A stretch of 64,000 nt of DNA, from NCBI GenBank assembly GCA_950295325.1, contig OX485807.1, positions 39,710,440 to 39,774,439 on the forward strand, given 5' to 3'. Under the pieces are notes generated by a model. That model made no database searches. It had not been told where the DNA came from and saw nothing but the letters and a program-made list of their open reading frames with translations. Source of the stretch: Polytrichum commune (Eukaryota; Streptophyta; Polytrichopsida; Polytrichales; Polytrichaceae). Shown piece after piece: positions 50,501 through 62,764 of this stretch. How positions within the stretch are numbered: the first letter of the stretch is position 1; each line of letters opens with the position of its first letter. The position numbers and the translations under genes are program-made.

Positions 50501-52206
50501 TGCCGACTTTACAAGAAGGTAATATAGCATCCAAGAGCTAATTCCAACATCCACATCTCGACTCTTGTGTAAACCAAATGGATACAATGTTTTCACTGCG
50601 ACACCTTGTGTGAAACCCTCATGCTATACGCTTGTGCAGGTTGCGGACCAGTGGTGGTTTGCACCAGGCCATGGTGACTGGAGCACTTGCTTAGAAAAGT
50701 ATACTCTCTGTCGAGATGGCCTGTACCATAAGGTATGTGAATCTGACTGAATCTCCTGTTTAAATGACATTAGTCACAAGTGGCTCTACAGAACACAGTC
50801 AAGAATTTAAGAAGCGGTGGAGCAGCAAGTGGGGCTATGATGTGTTCTGGAGATACATTATTTGAATAATCACATTGGCACATCACTGCACAACCTAAAT
50901 CAGCAACATTTTGTCTGAATACTTCTCAAGATCATTTAAAAGTGTCACTGTCAGTTATCAGGACATTGTAGATGTGTCTTTTATAGAGTACGCTGAAGGT
51001 TATGTTTTTAAGATGTTCAAGGGTGGGTTGAGGAGCAATCAGGCCAGTGAATTGGTCTGTCCAGCTTTTTTTTATCAGTCTGACAACAATCCACTGTGAA
51101 CGGTGGTCTGTTTTTTCGTTTCAAGATGAGTGGAGATCCTCCCATGTGTTTGGTGACTATGTGCATGGTATGTCTACAGCAAGACCAGTTTGATCGTTCA
51201 CTTCCAACATTTATTCAGCTTCTGGATTTGAGTGAGCAAGAGCAACAGGATTACTGGAAGGTCATGGCTTTGGTGGAACAAGGTGAGGAGGTGGACCTAT
51301 TTGTGGGCCATGGTTCTGACAAGCGGAACGACCTGACAGCTGGGTCATCTACCACTACTCGCCTAAATAACAAGGTGAAAACTGCTATCTGAATTGTACT
51401 GGGTCATCTGCACGCTGAACTGACCTCTTAGCATTTAAGTGACCTTTTGTTATATAAAATCTAACGTTGGATTCATCTGGTACCTGTATAATGTCTGTAT
51501 GTTTGTTAGCATATTCTTTTACCTGTATTATTGGCAATAAGTGGCTTACTGAGGATATTGAAGATACTGAAAATAACATAAGATTATGTTTTCTTTTCTG
51601 AGACCACACTTAAATGTCATATTTGTGTGGCCACATCATCTCCCTAGATCTCACTCCAATGCTCAATTAGCTGGGTCGCTAAGTATGTGCAACTTCCTTA
51701 GAAGTGGTTTCAGGAAGTACTTGAAAAGATGATTCTGTGTGTGTCAACTCTCAATTGACTTGATTCTAACACACTACTAAACCACACTTGAAGGATACAC
51801 AAGTGCACATCCAATAAACCTTCGTTGGTACTGCAGGACTCTGTAATTTTGAAGTAAAAAGAATCTGCTGGTTTTAAGATGTGTTTCTTTTCTCCTGTAG
51901 GTGAAGTTGTTACGGTCAATGCTGCAGTGGGAGCAGGAGTTACGTCACGAAGTCGCACCAGATGGATCTGTAACAATATTGAATCCAGACCACCCAGATT
52001 CAGCAGCCTTAGTGGAAGTTCTCATCATTCGCTGGCCGGATGGAGAGATAATGCGAATGCCAGCTGGTAGCACCGCAGGTGACTTGGCGAGGCGGATGGG
52101 TATGGACGGTGAGATTGTGTTCATCAATGGTCAAGTGGCTCTTCCTCACATGAAGCTCAAAGATGGGGATCTTGTTGAAACACGGTTGCAGGTACCATCC
52201 TACTAA
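41548..52206 (+). CDS. RSH: RelA/SpoT homologue, (p)ppGpp synthetase/hydrolase, chloroplast type
   Basis: Makes and degrades (p)ppGpp, the plastid stringent-response nucleotide. Eighteen exons all join in frame: 41548-42181, 43820-43878, 44032-44166, 44381-44521, 44746-44814, 45048-45142, 45487-45619, 46509-46688, 47086-47276, 47485-47551, 48056-48189, 48762-48828, 49364-49426, 49555-49850, 50389-50518, 50640-50732, 51180-51374 and 51901-52206; 995 aa. Order: Ser-rich N-terminus fitting a transit peptide; HD hydrolase about 232-380 (THCIHT, HDVVDD, KLADRLHNMRT); helical linker (KAELEDLCFAVL); synthetase about 546-670 (YDARALRVVV, NPKPSGYQSLHTAVQG, AEFGHAAHW); TGS about 925-990. No ACT domain is seen. 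Start uncertain: TATTGCAG at 41560-41567 could be an acceptor and another ATG is at 41310. Both catalytic halves look intact. Confidence 0.9.
42240..43650 (+). repeat. Tandem repeat in RSH intron 1, 5 units of about 250-300 bp
   Basis: A landmark CTGCACGCAATTGAATGG or variant occurs near 42281, 42551, 42831, 43082 and 43384. It is followed each time by a GGGCAAAATGGCGTCCAG-like block and CAAGAATCAAGCC-like text. The array fills most of the 1.64-kb first intron. Confidence 0.85.
46199..46320. repeat. C-tract / G-tract pair in RSH intron 7
   Basis: A run of 12 C followed by TTTGATGG at 46206, and AAAGGGGGGG about 100 bp later, form short inverted homopolymer ends. They may be a degenerate small element or chance. 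Confidence 0.25.
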
Positions 52207-53210
52207 TTTTAGAAGAGAGAAGGTAAGATAGTGTCGTCCTCAGATGTGGGTGGAAGAGCTTGCAATTCTGGACATTTCCACCTGCCAAGCCCGTTTTTTA
52301 TGTCAAGCCGCCTCGTGTTCCTTTGCCACTGTAGAAATGGTTTAAGCAACCATTTTATCTGGTTGTATATTATCCAGGTGCAATGAGTTTATGTATGGTG
52401 CCCCACATTCAATGTGAAAGATCGTGGAGGTTTCTCGCTCAGTCGTTGTACATTTGTAACCTTGTAGTTGAAGATTTTTCTTTTTAAGTAGGATGTTGTA
52501 TCATCATCAGGTTTCACTCAGGATCTCATGAGGTGCTTAGCAAGTCTTACCTCTGTTGAGTCAAAGAAATTTAGGAAACCATTTGAGAATGCATACTAAA
52601 CATTTTGTACTTATTGTCCTCCTTAATTTGACTGTTTCTGGACATTAGTGATTTTTTAGTTTCAATCCTCAGTGATATGTTCTAAGAATCATTGTACATT
52701 CACACACTGTCATGCTTGCCCTCAGTTCTGTGCTCACAGATTATTTTCCATGTGGGTTAGGATTCTATTCAGCAAACTTTTATCACTCCTTGACTGTAAT
52801 GTTCCTCCAACTGAAACGTAGACGTAACTGTAGACATACAAATGTATCTGAGTCTCTCATTGCACAAGTAAATAACCTATATAGAGCATTTTGAGTTCTC
52901 TACAGACATTGAGGCAAACATCAGGCAAGCACACGGTTGCAACTCTGAAGGTAGGCCATGCTAAAATCATTGCCCCATCCAAAATTAACACCTGTAATTC
53001 TTGCATATTAAGTATATATTGAGTTTGGGAATGTTCACCATTTTGGCATGTGATGGTTTTTGGTCATGATTTAGCATAACTTTGAACCCTTCTAACTTTT
53101 GCATACCAAATTCAAAGAAAGTCTACTTGGGTGTGTGGAATCCTCTTGCAGTTGCCAATGAGAAACATATACAACTTGGTCAATCCAATAACAGTAGCTA
53201 TACACTTCAC
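52207..53210. other. 3' region of the RSH gene and spacer
   Basis: No further coding sequence. The first few hundred bases probably include the 3' untranslated region; I could not fix a poly(A) site. Confidence 0.4.
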
Positions 53211-53227
53211 TTAAAGTGACGGTTTCA

Positions 53228-53398
53228 TGGTCCGAGATGACCCTAAACTACCAAAGGACAGTGGAGAGGTACCCAAAACCAAATGGGGTGACTGGCGGTT
53301 CAATTCCCAGCCGTGGAAACTTCTCTCTACTTGACAGATAAACTGTCCAGGTGATCACGAGCCTCATGTGTTCCAAAACTAAATAAATAAAGTAAAAA
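53228..53398 (+). mobile_element. tRNA-related SINE, 171 bp, with 17-bp TSD
   Basis: Flanked by TTAAAGTGACGGTTTCA (53211-53227) and TTAAAGTGATGGTTTCA (53399-53415), one mismatch. Inside are an A-box-like GGACAGTGGAGAGG at about 53259 and the B box GGTTCAATTCCC (53297-53308). It ends in an A/T-rich tail (AAATAAATAAAG). This is the standard layout of a pol III SINE copied by LINE machinery. Confidence 0.75.
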
Positions 53399-53609
53399 TT
53401 AAAGTGATGGTTTCAACTCTCTACCTCAAGTTCTCAGCCATCTGACAGGACATCATGGGTCGCAATTAAGTGCGGTTGACCAATGTCAGAAAAATCTTGT
53501 GAACCTTATTTTAAAGAAACATTCATCTCTAATATGCAACTCAATAGATCACTTCATTGGTCTTAATTTTTAGAGGTGCAAGTCTCAAGATGTCATTTGG
53601 GGCCTCAAG

Positions 53610-53840
53610 ATGTTGCACAGGCAATGAACAGGGAGAACCGACTGCTGGTTACATGTGAAGCACTTGAATTTGGGAAACAATGTTGAAGTTCAAACTTCAG
53701 AAATTTTGACAAGTCATTTTAGAGGTATTTGAAGAATTTACTTCAAATCAATAAAGAAAATCCAAAAGGTGTCAACCAGTTGGACTTGGAAACACTAGGA
53801 TCTCGATTGATTATGCCCCAAAATCTCTCCGGACATGGAT
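53610..53840 (+). repeat. Old copy of the AACCGGTT MITE family
   Basis: Aligns along its length with the 59472 and 63568 elements (TTTTAGAGG, GTTGGACTTG, GATTATGCCC blocks in order) but is much more diverged, and no target duplication is visible. Confidence 0.6.
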
Positions 53841-55179
53841 ACATGGATGTTTAAAGAGATGTGTTGTTGTTTTAAGCTGAGACTTGTTGAACATGACCTC
53901 ATGTAACATGGAATCATTGTCATCCATTCCATACCTTCAATTTAAAACTTTTAAGTCTAAAAATAAATACAAGAAGGTATGGTGTTTACATAAACTCGTC
54001 CATTGTGAAGGTGAAAACATAATGAATGTATATTATACCATGTGAATGACTACTTTTAGATAATATGACTTCAAAAATAAAGTCAGAGACCTTGGATTAG
54101 TCCAGTGGTGTTGAATTGGAATGAATCGGACCTCAATCTTGTAGGGGACCTTTTTTTCAATTGAAGCCCCTACATCCATGATGGATGAGTTTATGTGGAC
54201 ATCATGAACCCCAAGCCTCATTCTTGTTATGACTAAATGTATTTTCACTTTCTCTTTGTGGTAGGTTGTGTTGAATGCAATTTCAAACTCGTGTACCTAC
54301 TAGATTCTTTACTTTAATACTTGTTGAAGGCTCATATAAACTATTTCGTGGACTATAGAACATACACCGGTGCCTTTAACCTTTACATATCCATGATGCT
54401 CATTTTGGGCCTCAAGGTCTGAAATGAAGGAGTTCAAGCTTACTTCTTGATATTGTCAAACAAAAATGTCAAATGTAACCCTATCTAAAATTGTCCCTTT
54501 TATCATCTGCAATAATCTAGTTGGAACTTACTTATATGTAAGGCGACTTGTATGGAGATTTTGACCTTGGATAAATGTCCTAGATTTTTATGCATACTAT
54601 GTATATCTTACCATCCTTGTGGCAAATGACTTTATTTTCAGTTCTCTTTTTGAAGGGTTGTGTTAAATATGGATTCACTCTCATAGGCCACTTAAAATTT
54701 CATTTGAAATACTTGTCGGGGGATGTGTTAACCATCATGCATCCATAGGTAGGTGTAATGACGAAGTGCGGGCCATAATGGAGAGATCTAATTGTGGTAG
54801 AGTTCAGTGGTTGGAAGGGTATCCTGATACTCATTGACATGAAATCGTTGGCATGTCGTCAACATTAATAAATGGAATATGAAGGATTCATTCATGCTTT
54901 TTTAATTTTGCAAATGATATATTGCAAGTGGTGGGAATGGATTCTACATTGCCTACACCTAGCAGACAACGCTAGTGTGGTTCCGTGGTGCGATTAGTGA
55001 GGGATTTATAGATGTGCGAAGACATGAAGGGTGTTTGATCACTTTGGCAAGGTTTCAAGTTGTACAACCTCAAATGCAAGGTGATTGTGGATAAATGTAG
55101 CATCCCCTACAAAGGGCGATATTGTTTCATCATGTAGTATTTACCTAACACACCAATAAGGTTTAGGATCAATTTTTGG
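53841..55179. other. No gene recognised
   Basis: AT-rich sequence with short frames. The right part may be the 5' portion of the adjacent piggyBac-like relic. Confidence 0.35.
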
Positions 55180-55790
55180 ATTCCAACTAGCTTCAAAGGC
55201 ATATTTGTGTGTAATTCACAGGTAAATCTCAGCCATGGCACATGGATAGTACGACACGGTTAGGTTACCATGTGTTATCGAGGATGATCATAGGACTTGA
55301 GAAAATAAGACATCATGTAGTGGAAAGTAATATTTTTTGTTTCTATCAACATGTTTCACAATCACTGTGAGAAGTGCAACTCTAACCTACCAAGCACGTT
55401 GAAAAGAAAGAATAACCTTGAGGTGCAAGATTCAATGGTACTAACAATGCACCACACACGGCAGATGGCCGTAGTGTCTCAGCATGATAGTAAATTGGTG
55501 ACCTTGTTGAGCATTGTTATGGACACTTGCAACCCAATGTGAATATGTTACGCCACATGAAGATGCTCAAGGGTCACTTTATCATGCCTACATCGCATGT
55601 AAACGTTGCATATGAAGAGTTTTCGAGAGGTGTAGATGTCATGGATCAAATCTATGGCAACCACTCCTCTCAAATCGTGATCCACAATTGAGGGCACAAG
55701 TTGTTTGTTATTTTGTTGTCGACCAACCACTCGTGAGCTCTTATGTATGTCATGCACCAATCAAAGCTTGAAGAACTAGGGTTGTGCGCT
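55180..55790 (+). pseudogene. piggyBac-like transposase relic
   Basis: Fragments in order across shifting frames. First comes LPSTLKRKNNLEVQDSM...QHDSKLVTLLSIVMDT, like the piggyBac stretch in which a Lys-rich patch is followed by D.K.V.LLST. Then EEFSRGVDVMDQIYGNHSS, like the GVD..DQ...Y block. Then IHN(stop)GHKLFVILLSTNH, like KWWHKLF..LL with Trp codons lost. Several stops and at least one frame change. The TTAA termini were not identified. Long dead. Confidence 0.5.
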
Positions 55791-56919
55791 TAGCCAAATG
55801 AAATTCAACATTGTCGTGGGCAAATATTTGGTAAAAGATGCATCGGTAGCTCAAAGGTTTTAGGGAAGAGGTCGGGTTGTTTGTCCTCGGAGGGCACGTA
55901 TGGTGCACACACATTGTTTAGGAGCTCACCAAGGCCGAGGTGCAAGTTATGTGGGTTGTGTGTCTAAATTGGTATTGTGCAAATCATGGCTTCGTTTGGA
56001 TGTGCAAGGGTTCGTACAATGCATAATTGCATGTTGATCTAGCACATTGTGGGTTTCTTTGACTTGCTACCCTAAGGTTTAAGGGTTCACAACTCATTTG
56101 CAAGCGATCGTTTTATTTTCGGATGCTTCATACCGAACACCAAAATATGGCACATGCAATGTGTGGGCTACACTAAGAAGCACACAACGTGCAATGTGCT
56201 TAAGGTAGAAATACCATACCCCGTGAAAACAAGGTGATTCGCATTGAAGATTTGGTCTGACGATCATGAGGTAATTTTCCAAGATAGACGCGAAGGATTC
56301 ATGAAGAATGAATGCAAGTTGTTTCATATTTTTCTGCCCTATACCAAAAAAATTCTACAATTTTTCAAAGTGGAAAGTTGTCCAACCCTCTAGTACTCAT
56401 TTACTAGATTCTCCCTACACCGAACACGGTGATCCGCATTTCCATACAGAACATCGCCTAAATCCGTTATCTCATGAGTATAATAACACTTGACTTCCAT
56501 TGGCTACACTAAGTGTACACACATTGAAGTTGTTGCCGAGCCATGATCCGTTTTAGAAATGGCACTTCACCATTGTGACAACGGTCTAGTGCATGGCTAG
56601 AGGGTGGTTAACGGGTTATGATATTTCTACCTTAATAGGGCTATGATGGTGGGAAATGATGTGGATATGATGCCATTGGAAACCTTGGACAAATTTGATG
56701 AATTTTTTGTGCGACGGATGAGGAACAAGCGCACGGAATTTTGCATTTCAACTTGAAGTATATTTCCTTTAGCGGGGTTTGCAAGGCAGTATAGCATGGC
56801 ATAGTGCAAGATAGAGATCAAAATTTGCATGGCAAGGAAAGTGCTTGAAAAGGAAGTGATTGAGGTGTGGCCAAATAGGCTCAAGGGGTTGACCTATGTT
56901 GTTGATAGGAAGCTCCCGC
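55791..56919. other. No gene recognised
   Basis: Short frames only, none with recognisable motifs. Confidence 0.35.
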
Positions 56920-59125
56920 ATTAGGGCCACTTCACACACAAGGCTGAAGGCCCCTGGCCATGGCAATGTAAGAGCTCTCATTGGTCAAAAAGGTAGAGAC
57001 CGTCCAAGCTCACTTCACACTAGGAGGTGAAGGTCTAAAGGCTCAAAGAAAAGTTCGTGAATGAAAAGTCTACATGGAGTCCTACATGGTAGGTTGTGCA
57101 TAAGGGTGCATGGTCTGTTGGGATTTGCATCAAACCCACCTCCAAGAGGCGGGCCTAACGAAAATTCCAAGAGACCATGATTTTTTATAATAATTTTTCC
57201 AACATGATAGATTTCAGGACATATTTCAAGGCAGATTCCAAGACGGATTCCAGGACACACAAACACCACCAAGTAATTCTCTTAAATTGATAAAGTTTGA
57301 GACATATTGAAATAAACCAAATCCTCCCCACTTTTTCCGCCAACAAAATATGCAATGGTCCCGCAATATGGTCCATCCTCACTTTACACTATGCTTGAGG
57401 ACCCACATCTACATAAAACGGCTTTCCCAACACCCATGGTACGGCCTTTGGATGAGAGTCAAGGGTCCTCACCATGACAAGGTCACACGGCTCTTGGCTC
57501 ATGTGTGAAGTGGCCCTTAGTTGAGGTTGGTAGAAGCGTGTGGGTAGTGTCATTTAGATAGGAACAATTTGTACCCATTTTGAATATAAGTAAATATTCA
57601 TAATTGCTCATAGCTCGGATTCCAAGGTAATAGAGTTTTGTTGTGCAAAGCTTATGTTTGTGTCTCCAATATCGTTTTTGTGGAAGGATGATTGTGTGTT
57701 GAAGATGACCATGTGTGTGCTCTTGATGGCATCTCGATGGCTCACAACATTGTTGTGTGGCATTTGATTGAGGGCCACTTCACACACAATTCAAGAGCCG
57801 TGACCATAAAATTGTGAGAGCCCAAACGAAAGTGTCCAAAGGCCGTCCCAACACACCTCCAAAATCATGCAATGTGGTCACAAATCCTCAAGTGTAGTGT
57901 AAAGCTATATGTGACCGGGCCCTCAACCGAATGCTATTTCAATGAATTTCTATTCAAGCAGGGTCCTCACACATGATAGAATAGAATAAATCAACAGTTG
58001 TGAGCGCTCAGAGTGCCGTGGTCTCCCTGTTTTGTGATAGGCCTACCTCCAAGAGATGGGTTTTGAAAATAGTCCAAGTGACCATGAAACATGATCCATT
58101 CGATGCCACGTAGGAATCCATGCAGACTTTACATACATCTTGCATTCACATACTCCGTTGGTCCCTCAAGCGTAGTGTGAAGTGAACTTGGACCAGCTCC
58201 GCCTTTTCCACCAATAAGAGTGCTTGAAATGACCTGGTCACGGGCTCTCAGTCTCGTGTGTGAAGTGGGCCTGAGTCACAAAGGCGCGTAGCAATCTTAT
58301 TTAGTTTTTTTTTTGTCGCAAGTCCAACATGTTGTGTAGTTTGGCTGAAGGAAGTTAGTACAAGTTGACTAGGACATTAGTTTTGTGGTTGGCTAGGTAT
58401 GGTAGAGTTATGTTACATGACATCAACTCAAAGGGTTGGACATGTTGCAATGCAACTTGGGCATTAGGAGGAATAAGGGGCCCATCATGTATCCCAACTT
58501 CTTCTTTGTATCTCACATGGAGTTGTAAGTAGGGTGGGTTGTTTGCCACTACCTCAACATTTTGTGTTGTATAATAAATATTCATACCTTAACGTTTGAT
58601 TTCAATAATGATGCGTGGGGGAAAAAAAATTTAATGGTGTTTGATGACAAAGCTTGGCGCAAGATTTGTGCCTTGTGTACCCCAAAATTTAAAGACTTTG
58701 AGTCAAACTACACCGAATAGTCCTAATGTTGTGGGCCACTGTAATTGTTAAGAACCCACACTAATTCTCATTATGAAAATTAAAGTGGGCCACACTCATT
58801 TTCAACCCACGCTAAATTTTGAGTATGAAACTAGCATGGGGGCACATTTATCGTTCTTCCTTGGAAATGAATACAGGTACTTATTTCATTTTATGCTACT
58901 TTTTTGGTATAAACAATACTCAATGTTACAAACCATAAATCTTCATGAAGACTGAAATAGCATTTGGTTGAGGGCCCGGTTACATATGACTTCACACTAC
59001 ACTTGAGGGTCCGTGACCACACTACATGATGTAGGAGGTGTGTTGGGACGGCCTTTGGACACTTTCTTTTGGGCTCTCACAATTTCATGGTCACGGCTCT
59101 TGGCTCGTGTGTGAAGTGGCCCTTT
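56920..59125. repeat. Right repeat nest related to 24.6-27.5 kb
   Basis: Contains a direct partial copy (56930-57110), an inverted contiguous copy (57765-58275) and a direct single unit (58945-59125) of the repeats in the left nest. A diverged relative of the 27189 MITE is at about 58700-58850. Several pieces end in GGGCCACTTCACACACGAG or its complement, so that phrase is probably an element terminus. Confidence 0.75.
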
Positions 59126-59471
59126 GGACACGCCATTTGGACAAATGGAGGGCCCAAATTAGGTCAGAAATGACAGCTCTGGGTTGAAGTGCAACAGTTA
59201 CTTCATGTAAGTTAACGCCGTATTTATGACACTCGGCGGTGTAGCAGAGCCACGAGGTACAAAATGGGATGCTCTTGAGCATATTCTCACCTTTCTCGTA
59301 TATAACTTATGTGCACGTGGCTTGCAGTCGATGATTAAATCAAGTTGTTGCAAGGTCACTCGTGTCCAAGTTCAAGTTGTTTGAAAAGAAAAGAAAAAGA
59401 AAAGAAAAGAAAATGCACATGCTTTGATGTGAATGTGAGCCCATTATCTTTAGCTAGCCATGGGTATCCAT

Positions 59472-59696
59472 CAATGATCGGGGGGAACCGGCAGTTAGTT
59501 ACAAATGAACCGGTTGAGTTTGAAAAATAACCGGTTGAAGTTAGAGACTGCAAGAAAATTACCCATGATTTTAGAGGAATTTATAGAATATACCCCAATT
59601 TAATAAAGGAAAACCGGAGGATGTCAACGTGTAACCGGTTGGACTTGCAAACACTCGGATCTCAACCGATTATGCCCAAAAATCTCCCCGATCACT
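59472..59696. mobile_element. MITE copy with 9-bp TSD, 225 bp
   Basis: Flanked by GGTATCCAT at 59463-59471 and 59697-59705. Ends are CAATGATCGGGGGGA and, on the reverse strand, AGTGATCGGGGAGA. The inside has AACCGGTT three times and no coding frame. A 9-bp duplication is the hallmark of Mutator-like elements. Confidence 0.8.
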
Positions 59697-59705
59697 GGTA
59701 TCCAT

Positions 59706-61656
59706 AGTTTTGAAGGTTGTTAAATGCATGTCGACTGAAGATATGTATACGAATTTCATTTCCCAACACCTACCAAGAGGGGGGTGCGTTAAAAGCTTGC
59801 CCCCCTCCTGTATGTTTGTATGGTTGCTAATTCATTCTACTTTAGATTCAATATTTCAATTTGGAATCTATGACTTTGGATTATGTGTTGATTTGGCTTT
59901 AGTTAGAGATTTTCATGTTCTACGGAGCAATCAACATTTTCACCCTCTCCCTTGGTAAGTGCTAGGAAGCATCGTCCATTGTTTACGCTACATAGGTGGT
60001 TGTGGTTTAGTTAATGACCACAATCAATGGCAACTATGATTGATTTTTATTTATTTATTTAAACTTGTTGTGTACAAATTCATGTGGTTGTCATTGATGT
60101 TGGGGTCGGTCTTTTATATCACGATCTACCAATAGTCAAGGTCTTGGACTTGGAAAGAAAATAGAATATTATTATCCTTGTTGGCTTTCGATTGCAATGT
60201 TAGAGTGCTTGTCACCTCAACTTTCTCCTTGGACTTTGGTCTTGCAGCTCACTACACTAAATATGATATTTCGTGTTTGATACATTAAATACGATCGCAT
60301 ACACTAAATGTCAACAACCTTATGAAAGTAAGTAATATTAAATGTAAAATCAAACACTAAATATCAACTATGGTAATATGTGAAGGTTACATGTTTGAAT
60401 TAAGTGTTAGTAAGGACATGAATTTTTTTTTTATAGTGCTAGCACTTTCCCTTCAGAGAGTTTGTTTCAAGTAGGTAGGTACTACAAGCCCTCTGCCCCA
60501 TTCAGACAATGATAAAAGGAGAATACTAGCATATCTTCTAGTATACCTTTTTAACACTGATGATAAGGAAACGAGAATTAGTGTTAAGCCTCATGTGGTC
60601 ACTTTTCTCTATTGGACACATATATATGAGTGGTACATGTATGGCAAAATTCGTCGGTAAGGATGGCCACCATAAATACATGTGTTATGGTGACATTGGA
60701 TTATATGCTCGCAATATAATAACCATACAAATGGTCACTTGTAAAACAAACTTGGGAGGGCTCATGTGTTCACTTAAAGAGAAGGACGATCTTCACTCTG
60801 ATTGCCTATAACTTGCACCTCACTCCAATCTTAAAACTTGAAATGACAATTTGTGTGATATGCCATTGTTAACTAGATAACTACATTGATTATCCCAATT
60901 GTTTGAGTTTGTGTTACTATTTGGAATCATGCTGTACAATAGCATCTTACTAAGGAGCTTAAATTTTTACTAACAAAAGTTTAATAGGTTGTTCATATAT
61001 TATAGAACATAAATGACTTTGCTTGGTGAATATTACATTTTAAACAAATATTTATAACACTACATAACTCCAAATAGTAACACGTGCAAATTTGGGTATC
61101 AATGTAGATAACATGTTTTTCAGTTCCATCCAATGGTCAAAGTTTTTGTGGACTTGGAAGGTTAAAGGGTGCTCTTTGCAAAAAAGAAAAAAAGAAAAAA
61201 GAAGAAGAAAGAGGTTCCCCAAATACTTTATGACCGAACTTTGGTTTAGTTATTTATACATACCCAAGGGCCAAAAATACCCAGTATGTTAAGTGAAAAA
61301 GAGCAAGAAAAAGTTTATGTGAAAATTTGTGAGTTCCTATAAAATAGAATGAAAACCACTCCCCTCCTTTTTGCATCAACCTCGTATAAATGACATAAAT
61401 TCAAATACATGACACACATTTGTTAACATGATTTATATGACATGTGATTGTATTTTCACTTCATGTTTGATGTAGGATGTGTTCAATACCCTAAATCCGA
61501 TGTGTAATTCAACTTAGACAAAGTTTCAATATTTGGTACAAAAATTGTCACACAACATCATGTGATCAGCTCCAACCTCTTAAAAAAACGATGTGAAAGT
61601 TGGATTGAAACAAAAGACATCCTCAAGTAGACCCGAACATACGGTAATTTCAATCA
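59706..61656. other. No gene recognised
   Basis: AT-rich. Includes copy 4 of the dispersed repeat (about 60600-60810) and, at about 60250-60320, fragments resembling CACTAAATAG MITE ends. Confidence 0.4.
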
Positions 61657-61661
61657 CATAG

Positions 61662-62759
61662 TGTAATGTAACTAGAATTATTAAGGAATATTCTAACTAC
61701 ATGTGTCAGTGTGTAAGTAGAGAAAGATGAGAGCTAGACAACTCTCAGTTGAAGATGAATGGATAGGAGTAAAACAACTCCAGATTGACAACATGTGCAC
61801 TGGAGTTAGACAGCTCCGCATTTTAGTGCATTGGAATTAGACTATTCCAATTGAGAACATGTGCACGTGAGTTAGACAACTCTCGATGAGGTGCACGGAG
61901 TTAGACCACTCCATATTTGGAAAGATGAATGTTATTCATTGGAGTTAGACAACTCTCAATGAATAGATAAAGTTAGTTGGAATTAGACAGTTCTAACTAG
62001 AAGATTGAATGAATGAATTAGTTGGAATTAGACAGTTCCAACTAAAAGAATGAATGGCTGAACTAGTTGGAATTAGACAGTTCCAACTAGAAGATGGAAT
62101 GGATGAACTAGTTGGAATTAGATTTGTTACAAACCTCTCAACAATATCACGACAGTTGGTTTCACGACAACATTATCCCAAAGTAAAGAATTGAAACAAA
62201 CACAATTTATTTCTTTATGGTTCTTTATGGTTCTTTCTATCTTTACATATAGTAAAAGTATTATATTCATAGCTCTATCTTCTAGTTCTACTATGAATCT
62301 TCTATCTTTGGTTCTTCTCAAACTTTCTTCAAGTTGGAACTGTCCAACTCCAACTTAGTTTATCCATTCCATCTTCTAGTTGGAACTGTCTAATTCCAAC
62401 TAATTCATTCATTCAATCTTCTAGTTGGAACTCTCTAATTCCAACTAGCTTTATCTATTCATTGAGAGTTGTCTAACTCCAATGAATAACATTCATCTTT
62501 CCAAATATGGAGTGGTCTAACTCCGTGCACCTCATCGAGAGTTATCTAACTCACGTGCACATGTTCTCAATTGGAATAGTCTAATTCCAATGCACTAAAA
62601 TGCGGAGGTGTCTAACTCCAGTGCACATGTTGTCAATCTGGAGTTGTCTTACTCCTATCCATTCATCTTCAATTGAGAGTTGTCTAGCTCTCATCTTTCT
62701 CTGTTTACACACTGACACATGTAGTTAGAATATTCCTTAATAATTCTAGTTACATTACA
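61662..62759. mobile_element. Foldback element, 1098 bp, arms built of mini-hairpins
   Basis: Starts TGTAATGTAACTAGAATT and ends with the complement. The two arms (about 61662-62110 and 62335-62759) are near-perfect reverse complements, separated by about 225 bp. CATAG flanks both sides (61657-61661, 62760-62764), a possible 5-bp duplication. Each arm carries about ten small inverted repeats of the form GGA(G/A)TTAGACA(A/G)(C/T)TCC. No transposase is visible in the spacer. Confidence 0.9.
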
Positions 62760-62764
62760 CATAG

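Noticed and set aside
61662-62759. CRISPR-like array in the foldback arms
   Set aside because: The repeats are short palindromes with varying stems, mirrored in two arms, in a eukaryotic context; there are no uniform repeats, spacers or cas genes.
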